Assembly (NCBI GenBank): GCA_037501455.1
Contig: CM074857.1
Span: forward strand, 97,311,501 to 97,375,500
DNA from: Lantana camara
Lineage: Eukaryota; Streptophyta; Magnoliopsida; Lamiales; Verbenaceae
Direction: 5' to 3'
Length of the DNA: 64,000 nt
In this document: piece by piece, positions 1 to 10,497 of the stretch
Layout: the number at the start of each line of letters is the position of its first letter
Position numbering within the stretch: the first letter of the stretch is position 1
Made by a program: the position numbers and the translations under genes
The notes under the pieces: model-generated
The model's database searches: none
What the model was told of the DNA's origin: nothing
Seen by the model: the letters and a program-made list of their open reading frames with translations, nothing else

Positions 1-52
1 GGCGATTGCGCCGAGGGTTGGGGAAACTGCTGCCACGTTTGCCAATAACCCA

Positions 53-715
53 ATGGGTCCTACAACTGTTTTTAGCGGTAATGGGACGGAAACTGATCAG
101 ATAATAGTCTCGGCGCCGAACACTAACAACTTCTTGCCCAAGCAAAATCCGTCTGCTGGTATTCCTCCCTCACTTTTGTCGTTTTTTTCACTACAACCGG
201 CAAAGCAAGAGACATTGGACATAACAAGAGATGGCAATCTTAAGGTCAAGAACAAGGACAAGACCTTGGTGTTTCAGTTTTCTGTCAAGCATGAGCAGAA
301 ACCAGACTGTGGTGGTGGATACATGAAGTTGATCAGTGGTGAAGTCGATCAGAAGAAATTTGGTGGTGACACTCCATACAGTATCATGTTGGGTCCCGAC
401 ATATGTGGCTACACCACTAGTACATGCTGCGTTCTGATTTGTAATTTGGAAAGTGCAAAAATCTCAGTCCGTGCAAAAATCTCAGCTCGATATGAGCTGC
501 TTGTTATTCCACCGAAGCCGCCTTGGGAGCGACGAGCAACATTAAAACTTTCCACCTTACACCTTGAGGACAAGGTGGTTCTCGAAGGCTGGAAGAGTGA
601 TACGGCTCCGATATGCCATGATCCAGCGCCAATTCTGGCAAAATATTTGATCGAGATAGAGTTTAGAATAGATTGGTATTGTATTAAGGTTTTCCTTATT
701 AATGCAGAGTCCTAG
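53..715 (+). pseudogene. Chimeric ORF: calreticulin N-domain fragment joined to a gypsy pol tail
   Basis: The 220-codon open frame is a composite. Residues about 67-122 (nt 251-418) match the plant calreticulin N-domain: a [14 protein letters not shown] stretch, the CGGGYMKL motif, [12 protein letters not shown] and GPDICGY. Calreticulin is an ER lectin chaperone of about 400 residues; here the signal peptide, the rest of the N-domain, the P-domain and the acidic C-domain are absent. Residues about 145-180 contain HLEDKVVLE, typical of the end of Ty3/gypsy polyproteins after the chromodomain. Residues 1-66 are not recognised. No full calreticulin exon set surrounds it, so it is read as a gene fragment captured by, or fused to, a decayed retrotransposon. 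A functional protein is unlikely. The fragment assignment is firm; the capture mechanism is inference. Confidence 0.7.
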
Positions 716-951
716 TTTAGAATAGTATCTCATTAAGTGATTTCCTTCCTTGCAAGAGTCCTAGGCAATTAGGTAGTCTTTTATTTATTTAGTCCGTGTC
801 GTTGTTGAGGGTATTATCAATCAAGTAAAGTAATTATCTTTTCTCCTAAATTCACCGGCCGGTCGGTCCATCACCGGAAACTCTCTTTCTCATCCCTTTT
901 TCTTACGATTCCGAGACTGCTCTAAAGTCTCTTTGAGATACGTTCGTATCA
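619..951 (+). mobile_element. Probable gypsy LTR remnant
   Basis: Directly after the gypsy pol-like tail lies a stretch beginning TGATCC and ending CGTATCA. It has the look of a chromovirus 3' LTR: T-rich run, a GAGGGTATTATCAATCAAG segment, then a pyrimidine-rich R/U5-like part. Both ends are estimates, and no second LTR is present in the window. Confidence 0.4.
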
Positions 952-962
952 AAATACCTCTC

Positions 963-1101
963 AAAATATGTTGCATGTTTTTTACAAAATGTAGTACTAA
1001 AACGTTATAATGCAGTATTTATATCCTATTATGTTGTATAATTTTACGGGGAGTAAAGTAAAAATATTCCAAACTGATGGGGAGTTATTTTAAACTGCCC
1101 C
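963..1101 (+). repeat. Dispersed repeat, copy 1 (inverted partner at 10359-10497)
   Basis: About 139 bp that match the reverse complement of 10359-10497 with scattered mismatches, including an identical GGGGAGTTATTT segment and an AAAGTAAAAATATTCCAAACTGAT stretch. The two copies lie in opposite orientation on either side of the two-gene block. The repeat family is not recognised. Copy 1 ends next to the hAT-like MITE that begins at 1108. Confidence 0.75.
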
Positions 1102-1107
1102 CTAAAT

Positions 1108-1277
1108 CTATGATGCACGGACAATTTTAAAAATATTATTTTGCTATATCGTATCGTGTCGGACATCGAACACCATGTCAGACACTCCTTACGTGAAAAT
1201 TTAAAAAAAAAAATCTATGTCAACGTATCTATATTGTGTCGTGTTCGTATTACCATGTTTGTATCCATGCATCATAG
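1108..1277. mobile_element. hAT-like MITE, copy 1
   Basis: A 170-bp element with terminal inverted repeats CTATGATGCACGGAC and ATCCATGCATCATAG. It is flanked by CCCTAAAT (1100-1107) and GTCTAAAT (1278-1285), an imperfect 8-bp target duplication. Eight-base duplications are the hallmark of hAT transposases. The interior has GTGTCG-rich motifs shared with the copy at 2388-2562. There is no coding capacity. Confidence 0.75.
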
Positions 1278-1965
1278 GTCTAAATCAAATAGAGGTAAAT
1301 TTGAAAAATGAGGTGGTCATTAGTAGTCCTCTCCAGGACCATCAGAGCAATTTCTGAATTAGATGTAACTTCGCTGCACACACATGCATTATAATTTATA
1401 CATACAAGTATGTTCTGAAAATATTCAAACATAAAGTCATCAACCATTTTTCTCTATTCAACATAATATATATTCACTATGTGCAATACTTTAGAGTTTA
1501 GACTTTAAATACATATAATACATTCAATCAACGCAACACAAAAGTATAAATTAAAGATAAATTTAAAAGTAGCCTAAGTTTATGTATATTAATCGAAGTG
1601 ATGTTAATTAATTAATGATAACAACGATTATTATTATTATTATTATTATTAGAAGAAGAAGAAAAAAATAGTTTGCCCTCTAAACTATTCTCAAATTTAC
1701 AACTCACAACCTGAACTATTCGTTTTAATTAAATTGTCATCTCTTTTTATTATTTTGTCAGACAAAGAACATATGAGAGGTATTAGTATGTGATAAGTAT
1801 CCTATTTTCAGTAAGACAATGGACGGAGATGGCCGAATAATTTGGATTATTTTATCAAATTTAGGTGATAATTTAAAATATTCTTTTTGTCAAATGAAAT
1901 TTTTTGATTTTGAGTATAATTTAGGAGTTTATTGCACCAAAAACTCGGACACTGAGATTTAAAAT
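1278..1965. other. AT-rich spacer
   Basis: No gene is visible. It contains an (ATT)n microsatellite followed by a GAA run at about 1629-1668 and otherwise low-complexity AT-rich sequence. Confidence 0.6.
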
Positions 1966-2081
1966 TTTTCAAAGAGAACCCTATGACTGTATTAAATTAG
2001 CATTCAAAACACGACCGTAGGGTTTTGAGTCTTAATCTAATGCTAATTTAATATAGACACAGAGTTTTCTTTGAGAAATTT
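1966..2081. repeat. Imperfect palindrome (fold-back)
   Basis: The left arm, around TTTCAAAGAGAACCCTATGAC and TATTAAATTAGCATT, is mirrored by AATGCTAATTTAATA and GTTTTCTTTGAGAAA on the right, with a short spacer in the middle. This suggests a decayed fold-back MITE. No clear target duplication was found. Confidence 0.55.
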
Positions 2082-2387
2082 CAAATTATAGGATTCTCTT
2101 TGACATGACCGAACAAAAAAACTCTATAATTTAGGGATAAATTGTTTTTTTTTTTTTTTCTTTTATTATTATTATTAATATTATAAAGAGAGAGGAGACA
2201 GAGGACTCTACCTGCATTAATTGTCTTGGGTCTAGGATCTTGTACTACTTACCTTGATTGCTGCTAAGTGCTAACTGGTACATGCTTTGCGGCTTTAAGC
2301 ATTGAGCACGAAAGGGAAGGGCAAAGATGTAAATCCAAACCCGGTCCACTAATATCCCAACAACGATGAAATATGAAATGTAAATAC

Positions 2388-2562
2388 CTATGATGCACGG
2401 ACACTCCTAAAAATATCATTTTGTCGTGCCGTGTCGTATCGGACACGTGTGTCCGATACCGTATCCGACACTCCTCACGTGGGAAATTCAAGAAAAAATC
2501 CGTATCGCCGTATCCGTGTCGTGTCGTGTCCGTATCGCCGTGTCCGTATCCGTGCATCATAG
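2388..2562. mobile_element. hAT-like MITE, copy 2
   Basis: A 175-bp element with terminal inverted repeats CTATGATGCACGGACAC and CCGTGCATCATAG. It is flanked by a perfect 8-bp target duplication GTAAATAC (2380-2387 and 2563-2570). The interior is built of short GTGTCG and CGTATCC motifs in both orientations and could fold on itself. It lies about 300 bp upstream of the aminotransferase-like coding start, so it may sit in that promoter. Confidence 0.9.
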
Positions 2563-2857
2563 GTAAATACGAATCAAAATCCCACCAAAAGGCAACCGCG
2601 CAAAATTCATCCAACAAATCAAAACCATTATTCAATTTTCCAAAATTTCTTTTCTAATTTTCATAGTGCTAAATGTATGCCCGAAGACTGAAGTGAGAGG
2701 TAAAACATAAAATAGCAGCCACCATTCTTCTCCATTACACACCAATTGAAGAAAGAAAAAGAAAAAAATCCAGATATTTCTCTTGAGAAAGAAACAAGAA
2801 TCAGTGGGAATAGTCTTGCTTAGTACTCTCCGTCGCTGCCGTGCTGGTGGGGTCATC

Positions 2858-2872
2858 ATGACGCCGCCATGA
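2858..2872 (+). promoter_or_regulatory. Four-codon upstream ORF overlapping the main start
   Basis: The codons ATG ACG CCG CCA TGA precede the aminotransferase-like gene. The stop overlaps the main ATG (2869-2871) by two bases, in another frame. If it lies in the transcript it could lower initiation at the main start or allow re-initiation. Transcript support cannot be judged here. Confidence 0.5.
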
Positions 2873-5314
2873 GAAAGGCCAGAAACTCCTCCTCAACCAC
2901 CACAACTGGCGGCGGCGGAGCGGCGGCGGGAATGAGGGTGATTGTGCCCTTACAAGGACTCGTGCAAGGCAGCGGAGGCCTTTTCTTGGGCTCTGTTATC
3001 CCCTGCGCTCTCTTCTACTTCCTCCAGCTATACCTCAAGAATCGCGGCGGCGACAGCCGCGGCCGGAACCCGTCTCCTCCGCCATCGGATACGGAGGCCC
3101 TTTTGCCGGAACAGTCTTCTCCTTCATTGCAGAGGGTTCACTCTAGGACGCAGCTGATTTCTCCGAGAGGGTCCAGTGGACCGGCGCACGTTTCGTGTAG
3201 AGCTAATGCTGTCCTAAGACAGAGTGATTGGTCTTATTATGCGGGTTTGAAGCGGGTTGAGGAGGATCGGAATGGTTTTATTGAGCTTGGATCGGTGCAT
3301 AACACGGTGGGTTTTCGACTCTTTGTTACGTAGGATCTTACTTATTTATCAGACTTTGTTATATGTTTTGTTTATTTCTTTGATGCAATAAGAGCTGCTT
3401 GTAATCTTGTGGTTAACTTTTATGTTTTGTTTTGTTTTTCTGTATGATTTGGTATTGGTGCACTTCCAGAGTTGTTTGGTGTGGTTGTTGATGATTGGGA
3501 TAAGTTTAATCTTATATGGATAATTTGTGCTCTGTTGTGTTGACATAATGTATGATTCCTCATTCATCTTTTCTTTGTTGATGTAGTTGTTGTCGGATTT
3601 GGTTCAAGAGTGGCTAGGAAATCATGCATCAGAATCACTAATAGGTCATGAATTGAGCATAAGTGGGATCGCTATGTATAAGCCATTTGATGGATTGATG
3701 GAGTCGAAAACAGTAAGTTCCTCTGTGCTTTTGATTCTTGTATAAGTTACTTTTCCATCTCTCAGAATCGAAACCACTGCTAAAATATGTTGCTTTTTCT
3801 TCTAGAAGCCAAGATTACGTATAAAACGTGTGATGGACTAGAATATAAAGTTCATCTCTTTTAAATACATAGAGAGTATATTAATCATCATTTACATGAT
3901 CTTTTTGAAACTCAGGCTGTGGCAGGGTTCATGTCTCGTGTCCTGAACAGACCACAAATTTTCGAACCAGCACCGATAGTTCTTACAGCGGGTGCAACCT
4001 CTGCAATGGAGATTCTTGTCTTCTCCCTTGCCGATCCAGGAAATGCATTTCTTGTACCATCACCTTATTGTCCTATGTAAGTTATCTATCATCCTTTGGG
4101 TAATTCTATGCTACATCAACTACATTCCACTATGCTTGGCGTAATTACATGAACATCCCCTGAGATTTGAGAAATTACAAAAACTTCCCCTATCTGAATT
4201 TACATTACTTTTGGATAGATGAATTTCTACGGCATCTCTAATTTCTTTATGAATACCCCTTTTCATCCCTTGGCATTTAATGGTCAATAAATTCATCACC
4301 AAAGCATGCATTAGGCCAAACCTGTGGATATTTTTGGTGAAGTTTTTGTAATTTCCAAACATCAAGAGAAGTTTGTGTAATTAGGCTAAACTCAGGGCAT
4401 GCCATTGTAATTTGGACAAGTTAAATATAAATTAATGTGTAAAGGACAATAATATAAGCAAAATATGCAGTCTTGATGAGGACATTAAATGGCGGACTGG
4501 AGTTGAGATCATTCCAGTTCCTTGCCGAAGTGCAGATAGCTTCAATTTAAGCATCACCTCACTTGACCGAGCGTTCAACCAAGCCAAGAAACGAGGCCTC
4601 AAAGTTCGTGGGATAATATTGTCCAACCCTTCGAACCCTGTCGGTATTGTTTATACCCAAGAAATGCTCTACACTCTTCTGGACTTTGCCACAGACAAAA
4701 ATATCCACGTTATCTCCAACGAACAACTACTAGTGGGGTCCACCCACGATCAAGAATTCATAAGCATGGCTGATATCATCAGTGCAGGAGATTCCGACAA
4801 AAACCGAGTTCACATAGTTTATGATCTGTCCAATGATGTTTCTCTTACTGGATCCCACATTGGGGTCGTCTACACCCACAATGAAAACATTCTATCTGCT
4901 GCCAAGAAATTAGCAAGATTTTCATCCCTCTCAGTCCCAACACAACGTGTACTGATATCTATGCTTTCTGATACAATATTTGTTCAGAAAATTATTGAAT
5001 ATAGTCGGGAGAGGCGTAAAAGGACGTACAATGAGTTTGTGGCAGGGCTCAAAGGGTTGGAGATCGAGTGTGTGAAGAGAACTGGAGGGTTCTATTGCTG
5101 GGCTGATATGAGCAGTTTGATCCGTTCGTACAGTGAAAAAGGTGAGATTGAACTATGGCAGAAGCTTTTGAGCACAGGCAAGATCAATGCCCTTCCGGGG
5201 TCATTTTGTCATTGCGTTGAACCAGGATGGTTCGGTTTGTGTTTTACTGCATTGAGCGAAACGGATATACCTTTAGTTGTTCGGCGTATTGGGGAAGTTT
5301 CTGGAAACTTGTAA
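2869..5314 (+). CDS. ACS10/ACS12-like class I aminotransferase, probable pseudoenzyme
   Basis: Four exons are supported by GT-AG junctions and frame: 2869-3306, 3587-3712, 3916-4076 and 4471-5314 (522 aa). The N-terminus has the Gly/Thr-rich lead and [16 protein letters not shown] plus a hydrophobic [13 protein letters not shown] segment, as in the ACS10/ACS12 group, which are PLP-dependent amino-acid aminotransferases rather than ACC synthases. [30 protein letters not shown] and SNPSNPVG are kept. Key residues differ from the family pattern. The PLP lysine of SLSKD is Asn363. The arginine of GFRVG is His371. The aspartate and tyrosine of DEIY are Asn325 and Leu328. The substrate-carboxylate arginine of EPGWFR is Gly497. 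Yet there is no stop or frameshift over four exons. Catalysis by the usual mechanism looks impossible; a regulatory role or an early pseudogene are alternatives. The family assignment is confident; the loss of activity is inferred. Confidence 0.85.
4139..4385. mobile_element. MITE in intron 3 of the aminotransferase-like gene
   Basis: The ends are inverted copies over about 45 bp. The left starts GCGTAATTACATGAACATCC and runs to GAAATTACAAAAACTT; the right is the mirror image ending TGTGTAATTAGGC. The interior has no coding potential. The superfamily is not assigned, because no clean target duplication is seen. The element is intronic, so it does not break the reading frame. Confidence 0.7.
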
Positions 5315-5834
5315 ATGATCTCCTGGTTTCTTGTTGTTGATTCTTTGTGATTTCCAGTCAAGGTAAAGGGTTTTGATTATATATAACTATATAAGTATAC
5401 TAGTGTTTAGGCTGAGGTTGTGTAAAAGAGACATTCCTCAGGGAAAAAGTGGGGTTCATTCTTTTGTGCAGGTTTATCTATGAAATTGTATTTTGTGTTC
5501 TTGTATCAACAGTGTGTGGTTATCCTTTATTGATCATGCAAACTACTGAAAATGATGTTCATATGTCAAGGACTATCATAGTTTCTCAGTTAAGATCCTC
5601 AAAATGGCCAAACCCTACTAGCACAAAAGCAACAAGGAACACAACATTTCTGCTAAAAACATAATTCATTACTTTTTAATAAGACATTACATACAGAAAA
5701 TGTTCCATAAGCTACAAACAAATGGAATAACATTTATTGACGACGTCAAACAAATCAATAAATATCGCCAACTCCAGAAATGAATCCAAAAGAATCTAAT
5801 TTCCCACTAAAAGAATGTCACCCTACTTCACCAG
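5315..5834. other. Convergent 3' region between the two genes
   Basis: 520 bp separate the stop codons of the plus-strand aminotransferase-like gene and the minus-strand receptor kinase. It presumably holds both 3' UTRs. No further gene is supported; a short open frame here has no recognisable features. Confidence 0.6.
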
Positions 5835-8800
5835 TCATGATTCAGAACCATTTCTTATAGACTCAAGAACCTGAACAGCCTCAGCCATACTCGGTCTCCT
5901 CGAAGGCGAATCAGAGCTACAAATCAACCCCAACTTCATAACCTGAACAACCTCATTTTCCTCCAAACCTCTCAAATTTCTATCGAAACAGTCTGAAGCT
6001 CTGCCCCTCTCAATCAAACCCCTAACATATTCACATAAAATCACCACCTCATTTCCACCATTGCCCTCCACCGGCTTCCTTCCCGTAACAAGCTCCAAAA
6101 GAATAATTCCAAAACTATAAACATCACATCTATCACTTAATCTGGAGCTCTGAGCCAGCTCCGGAGCAATATAGCCGACAGCATTATGAACTTTTGTAAA
6201 ACCGTAGCTGTCCAACAAAGGAAGCATCTTTCCCAACCCAAAATCAGACACTTTGGCTTTGTAATCTTCATCCAAGAGTATGTTAGTGGATTTGATGTTG
6301 AGATGAAGAACCTGAGGCTTGCAATCGTGGTGGAGATAGGCTAAAGCTCGAGCCGTTCCAACCGCGATACGGAATCTCCTCAACCAATTGAGGTCCGGAT
6401 TTCCTGAACTTGAGCTGGTTCCAGGGAACCCATGCCCATGCAAATTATCATATAGATTCCCTCTTGGGACAAATTCAGACAAAATCAATTGCATGTTGGA
6501 CGACCAATAATAACCTTGTACAGAGACAAGATTAGGATGTTTCACGTTTCCGAGGCGAGTTATTTCTTGCTCGAATTCTTCTTGATTCTTGATCCTTCCC
6601 AAAGTTTCGAGTTTCTTCACCGCGATACGAGCCCCACCCTCGAATGTGGTTTTGTAGACCGTACCAATGGACCCTCCACCAATCAAACACTCCTTATCGA
6701 GCAAAGCTTTCGTCCCAGCTTCCCAATCCTCATACTTTGAGGGCAAACTTTTGCTGAAGAGGACTAATTTTCCAATTATCACATTTGATGACTCCGTTGA
6801 GGCCAAAGGAGTGCTTTCTACTACCAATGTTTCATCTTCTTGTCTTTTTTTCCCACGGGCCTTGATATTTACAACAGTTATGATAAAAACTCCAAGAGCA
6901 ATCAAAGCAGCAGCAACTATGGCTACAATTGTTGAAACACTCAGTTTTGGTCTTCTTGAAGATGGGGTTCTAGATGAAGAACCACCTGAGCACGAGTTTT
7001 GTAATGGGGCACCACAAAGATAAGGGTTGTGATCAAATGCTGAGAATCCAAACTGTTGGAGGGTTTGAAAAGAAGGTATAGATCCTGAAAGATTGTTGTA
7101 GGATATATTAAAATGAGTTAGGTTTTTCAAATTACCAAGTGTAAGAGGTATCGAACCAGAGAGATAATTCTCTGAAAAATCTAAAGAATGTATGTTAGAC
7201 AAATTCCCAATTGTTAAAGGTATGCTTCCGTTGAGCCGGTTTTGGTGTAGGTCGAGAATTATAAGGTATGTCATGTTATCGAGGTTTTGTGGGATCCCTC
7301 CTTCTAAAGAGTTTCCGGAAACATCCCTGCATGCACATTTCATAGCTTAATTGATCAATAGAATGGAATTTAAATTTATAGATGCAAGCAACTTAAGGTA
7401 ATATTTGCAAAAATTTCAGCTCTTGGACAAGCTAAAGTTGTAAATACTTGTAGTAGTAGAAGTGGAGAGTGTTTGGAGAAAAAAAGTACACAATCATTTT
7501 TATATAACAGCAAAAAGAACCTAGAAGTAGAAAAAAGCACCCCGAAGGTGGTTCTAGCTTCTAGCTTATTAGAACTTATGATAAGCACAACCAGCAGAAC
7601 AAAACGCTTCATTACTGCCTTTTTAAAGCAACAAAATGCAGGAAAAACAAATAATTTGAAAAAATTCCCCATAGAGAAGAGAGATGAAGACTCACAGCTG
7701 AAGCAGGAACTTGCAATGTGTGATTTCACGAGGGATTTCACCATAAAGTCTGAGATTGTGTAGATCAAGCACTTCTAGCCACTCTATACTCCCAAACTCA
7801 GCAGGAATCATCCCGTCGATCGAGTTATTTGCCAAACGAAGAACCACAAGATTTCTCAAACTAGATATTCCAACAGGTATACTTCCATTAAGCCTATTGA
7901 AACTCAAATCTAAATATTTGAGGCCACTGCACTTGATAATACTTGATGGAATTTCTCCATATAAAGCATTTCCTGAAACATCAAATACATCCAATGTCCC
8001 AGAACAAGTTCCTGTCTCTGGAATCTTCCCATCAAACAAATTCCATGAAATATTGAAATATACAAGATTTGCCACTCCAAGAACCTCAAACGGGGCAGGC
8101 CCACTAAACACATTGCCACCAAGATCCAAAAGATCCAATCTTGAACATGTTGAGATTTGATTTTTAACATTTCCGGATAGCATATTACCCCTGACTGAAA
8201 GGTAATTCATTCTAGGATTGCTGCAAACTTCCGAAGGCAACGCCCCGCTGAGAGAGTTAAATGACAAATCTACCCCTTCAAGATTCAAACAATTACCAAT
8301 GGAGACAGGGATTGCCCCCGAGAGATTGTTGTGTGCCAAAGAGACAAACCTTGTCTTATAACAATTCTTAAACAATGTAGAAGGAATCTCCCCATTATAC
8401 CCATTTCTCGATAAATCTAGAAACCTTATGTTTGGTAAATCTCCAAGAAATTCCGGGATTGATCCGGAAAGTGCATTGGAGCTCAAGTTTATCTTCCACA
8501 ATGTATCAATCTCTCCATATTCAGAAGGAATATTACCAGTGAACTTATTACCAAACAATGTCAAGATTCTCAGGGATTTTAATCCAGATAATGCAGCAGA
8601 TAAAACCCCACCTAGACCAGTATTCCATAACACAATCTTTACCACATTCCCATCTGAATTACAGAACACTCCCTCATAATCTAGGCAAGGGCTTCTACTA
8701 GGATCCCAAGAATTCAAACTACCAAAAGGGTCACTAGAAATGTTGCCCTTAAATTGAAGTAAAATCTCCTTTTCAGTAATTGGAGAAACTATAACTGTAA

Positions 8801-8867
8801 AAAACTCAAGCAAACAAAATGCATAAAGGAATACAAGGCAGGGGGAACTTGTACCTAGTATTCTCAT
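5835..8867 (-). CDS. LRR receptor-like kinase, At1g12460/At1g62950 type
   Basis: Two exons on the minus strand: 8867-7696 and 7326-5835, with a 369-bp GT-AG intron, giving 887 aa, close to the about 880 aa of this family. The start is the ATG at 8867. Order: signal peptide (hydrophobic residues about 5-28); LRR N-cap with a WDPSRSPCLDYEGVFC region; about 17 LRRs of the NxLxGxIP type; a transmembrane helix about 519-545; an intracellular kinase domain about 606-883. The intron falls inside the thirteenth repeat, just before DVSGN. The glycine loop (GGGSIGTVYK), AVKK lysine (about 628), DFG (about 752) and APE are present. The catalytic-loop HRD is HLN (about 732-734), so the catalytic Asp is missing. 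That is a trait of this receptor group, not damage. It is likely a plasma-membrane receptor or co-receptor with weak or no phosphotransfer; the ligand is unknown. Confidence 0.93.
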
Positions 8868-9200
8868 GTTCAAAACAAAACCCCAGCATTATACTTGCTG
8901 GATCCACTTCTTGATCTCTGCCCCCGCGCATCCGAGATTCTCCTTCATTCAAAAACTCCAATAAAAACTGTGTCTTTAACGCAATTTCTTGGGAATCATC
9001 AACTGTAAATACTGTAATGGGATCTCAGAGCTGTTTGTGTTTGTGGGTTTGTGTCCAAACCCTCAAATTTATGATTCTTTTACAGTTACAAGGAAGTTAA
9101 TAAGAGTTCGAGGAAGTAGGTGTGTGTGGGGGGAGGAGGAGAGCTGGCATGTATGACGAAATGGAAAAATTGCCTGGCTTGGACGGAAGCAGACGCAGAG
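8868..9200 (-). promoter_or_regulatory. 5' UTR and proximal promoter region of the receptor kinase
   Basis: Unique sequence upstream of the ATG, with pyrimidine- and purine-rich runs typical of a plant leader (a GGGGGGAGGAGGAGAG stretch near 9130). No TATA box or transcription start can be fixed with confidence. Confidence 0.35.
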
Positions 9201-10294
9201 GTAGACAAATTTAATCACTTATTTATTAATTCTTTCTCTTTTAAAGCAAATTGTGTGGGAAATTGCAGAGGGTTGCCTCCACGTGGTCCTTAGATGCTCG
9301 AATCCCATTTTGCTCTTTCTCTCACACACACATTGCATACACTACCTCGCTGCTGCTGTCTTAGATGAGTGTTATTTAATTGTATTAACGTTCTGTTTCT
9401 GTCTCTTTGCTAGAAATGTTTGGCTAGTTCTATGCTACTTTACTGTAGCGTCTCTTTCAGCATAGGAAAGGAAGCATTTATTCCCTACAACCACCAAGCC
9501 TTCAATAATGAGAGAATCGTTAGCAAAATCATGTGAAATACCAAAAATATAAAATAAATACTATATTTCAAAAATTAGTATAAAAAACTTTGTGTTTTAT
9601 AAAAATAAACATAAAAAACTCTTACACGTTATTTGAGCAACACATGTTAACCTTATTCTCGAAAATAAAAGAAAAAATTAGCCAAAAAATATTTATAAAT
9701 AAAAAATTGCAAAGAAATATTATAGAAAATAAAAGAAAATATTAGAAATGATATATACAAGAAATAAATGAAGAATATAAATACCACAAAAAATCTTACC
9801 GGGAAGCAAAACATGAAAGGAAAGACATAAATCAAAAGTTGGTAGAAAAAATAAATGAAAGAGAAATTAATGGATAAAAAAATTACATATTAAAATAAAT
9901 TCTTTTAGGACCTATTTGAGAATTTTTGTGAATATTGAGGTAAAATTGAAATTATTGAAACTAAGAGATCATCCATATAAATACGAAAACAACATTTTTG
10001 TAAGAAATTCACAGAACCCGAACATATAATGTAATTACGGGTTATAAGGTTTTCTATGCAAAATTAAGAAAAACGCAAGATTTTCTATGAAATTTTATAT
10101 AACACGGGATTTTTTTCGCTCATTTCGAATAACACAAAGGGGGTTAGGTGCATATAACTCCTTCAATAATTGGAATTCCGAGTCAAACTCTAAACTCTAA
10201 CCCAAAGAAAAAGATTTTATTTATCAAAAAAGAAAAAGATCGAAAATGGAGAAGTTTTTAAAAAACGATTAATATTGTATTTTTTTTATTCACG

Positions 10295-10307
<13 letters not shown>

Positions 10308-10333
<26 letters not shown>

Positions 10334-10351
10334 TTATTTATTTATTTATTA
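10308..10351. repeat. (TA)n / (TTTA)n microsatellite
   Basis: About 11 TA units are followed by about five TTTA units. This is a simple sequence repeat with no other feature. Confidence 0.9.
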
Positions 10352-10358
10352 AAGAAAT

Positions 10359-10497
10359 GGGCAGTTTGAAATAACTCCCCATCAGTTTGGAATATTTTTA
10401 CTTTACTCCCCCATAAAATTATACAGCATAATAGGATATAAATATTACATTAGAACGTTTTAGTCCTACATTTTGTGAAAAATAGATAACATATTTT
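10359..10497 (-). repeat. Dispersed repeat, copy 2 (inverted partner at 963-1101)
   Basis: The reverse complement of the repeat at 963-1101, starting GGGCAGTTTGAAATAACTCCCC and ending in an ATAACATATTTT segment. The copies are about 9.3 kb apart and are not identical, so the duplication is not very recent. Confidence 0.75.

Noticed and set aside
251..418. Functional calreticulin gene
   Set aside because: Only 56 residues of one domain are present, without signal peptide, P-domain or C-domain, and the frame continues into retrotransposon sequence.
2264..2635. Open frame of about 120 codons on the minus strand over the MITE at 2388-2562, rich in His/Gly/Asp/Thr
   Set aside because: It is the read-through of the MITE's GTGTCG repeats and has no domain.
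8868..8873. Longer N-terminus of the receptor kinase by two codons
   Set aside because: The upstream codon is TTG, not ATG. The first Met codon is at 8867.
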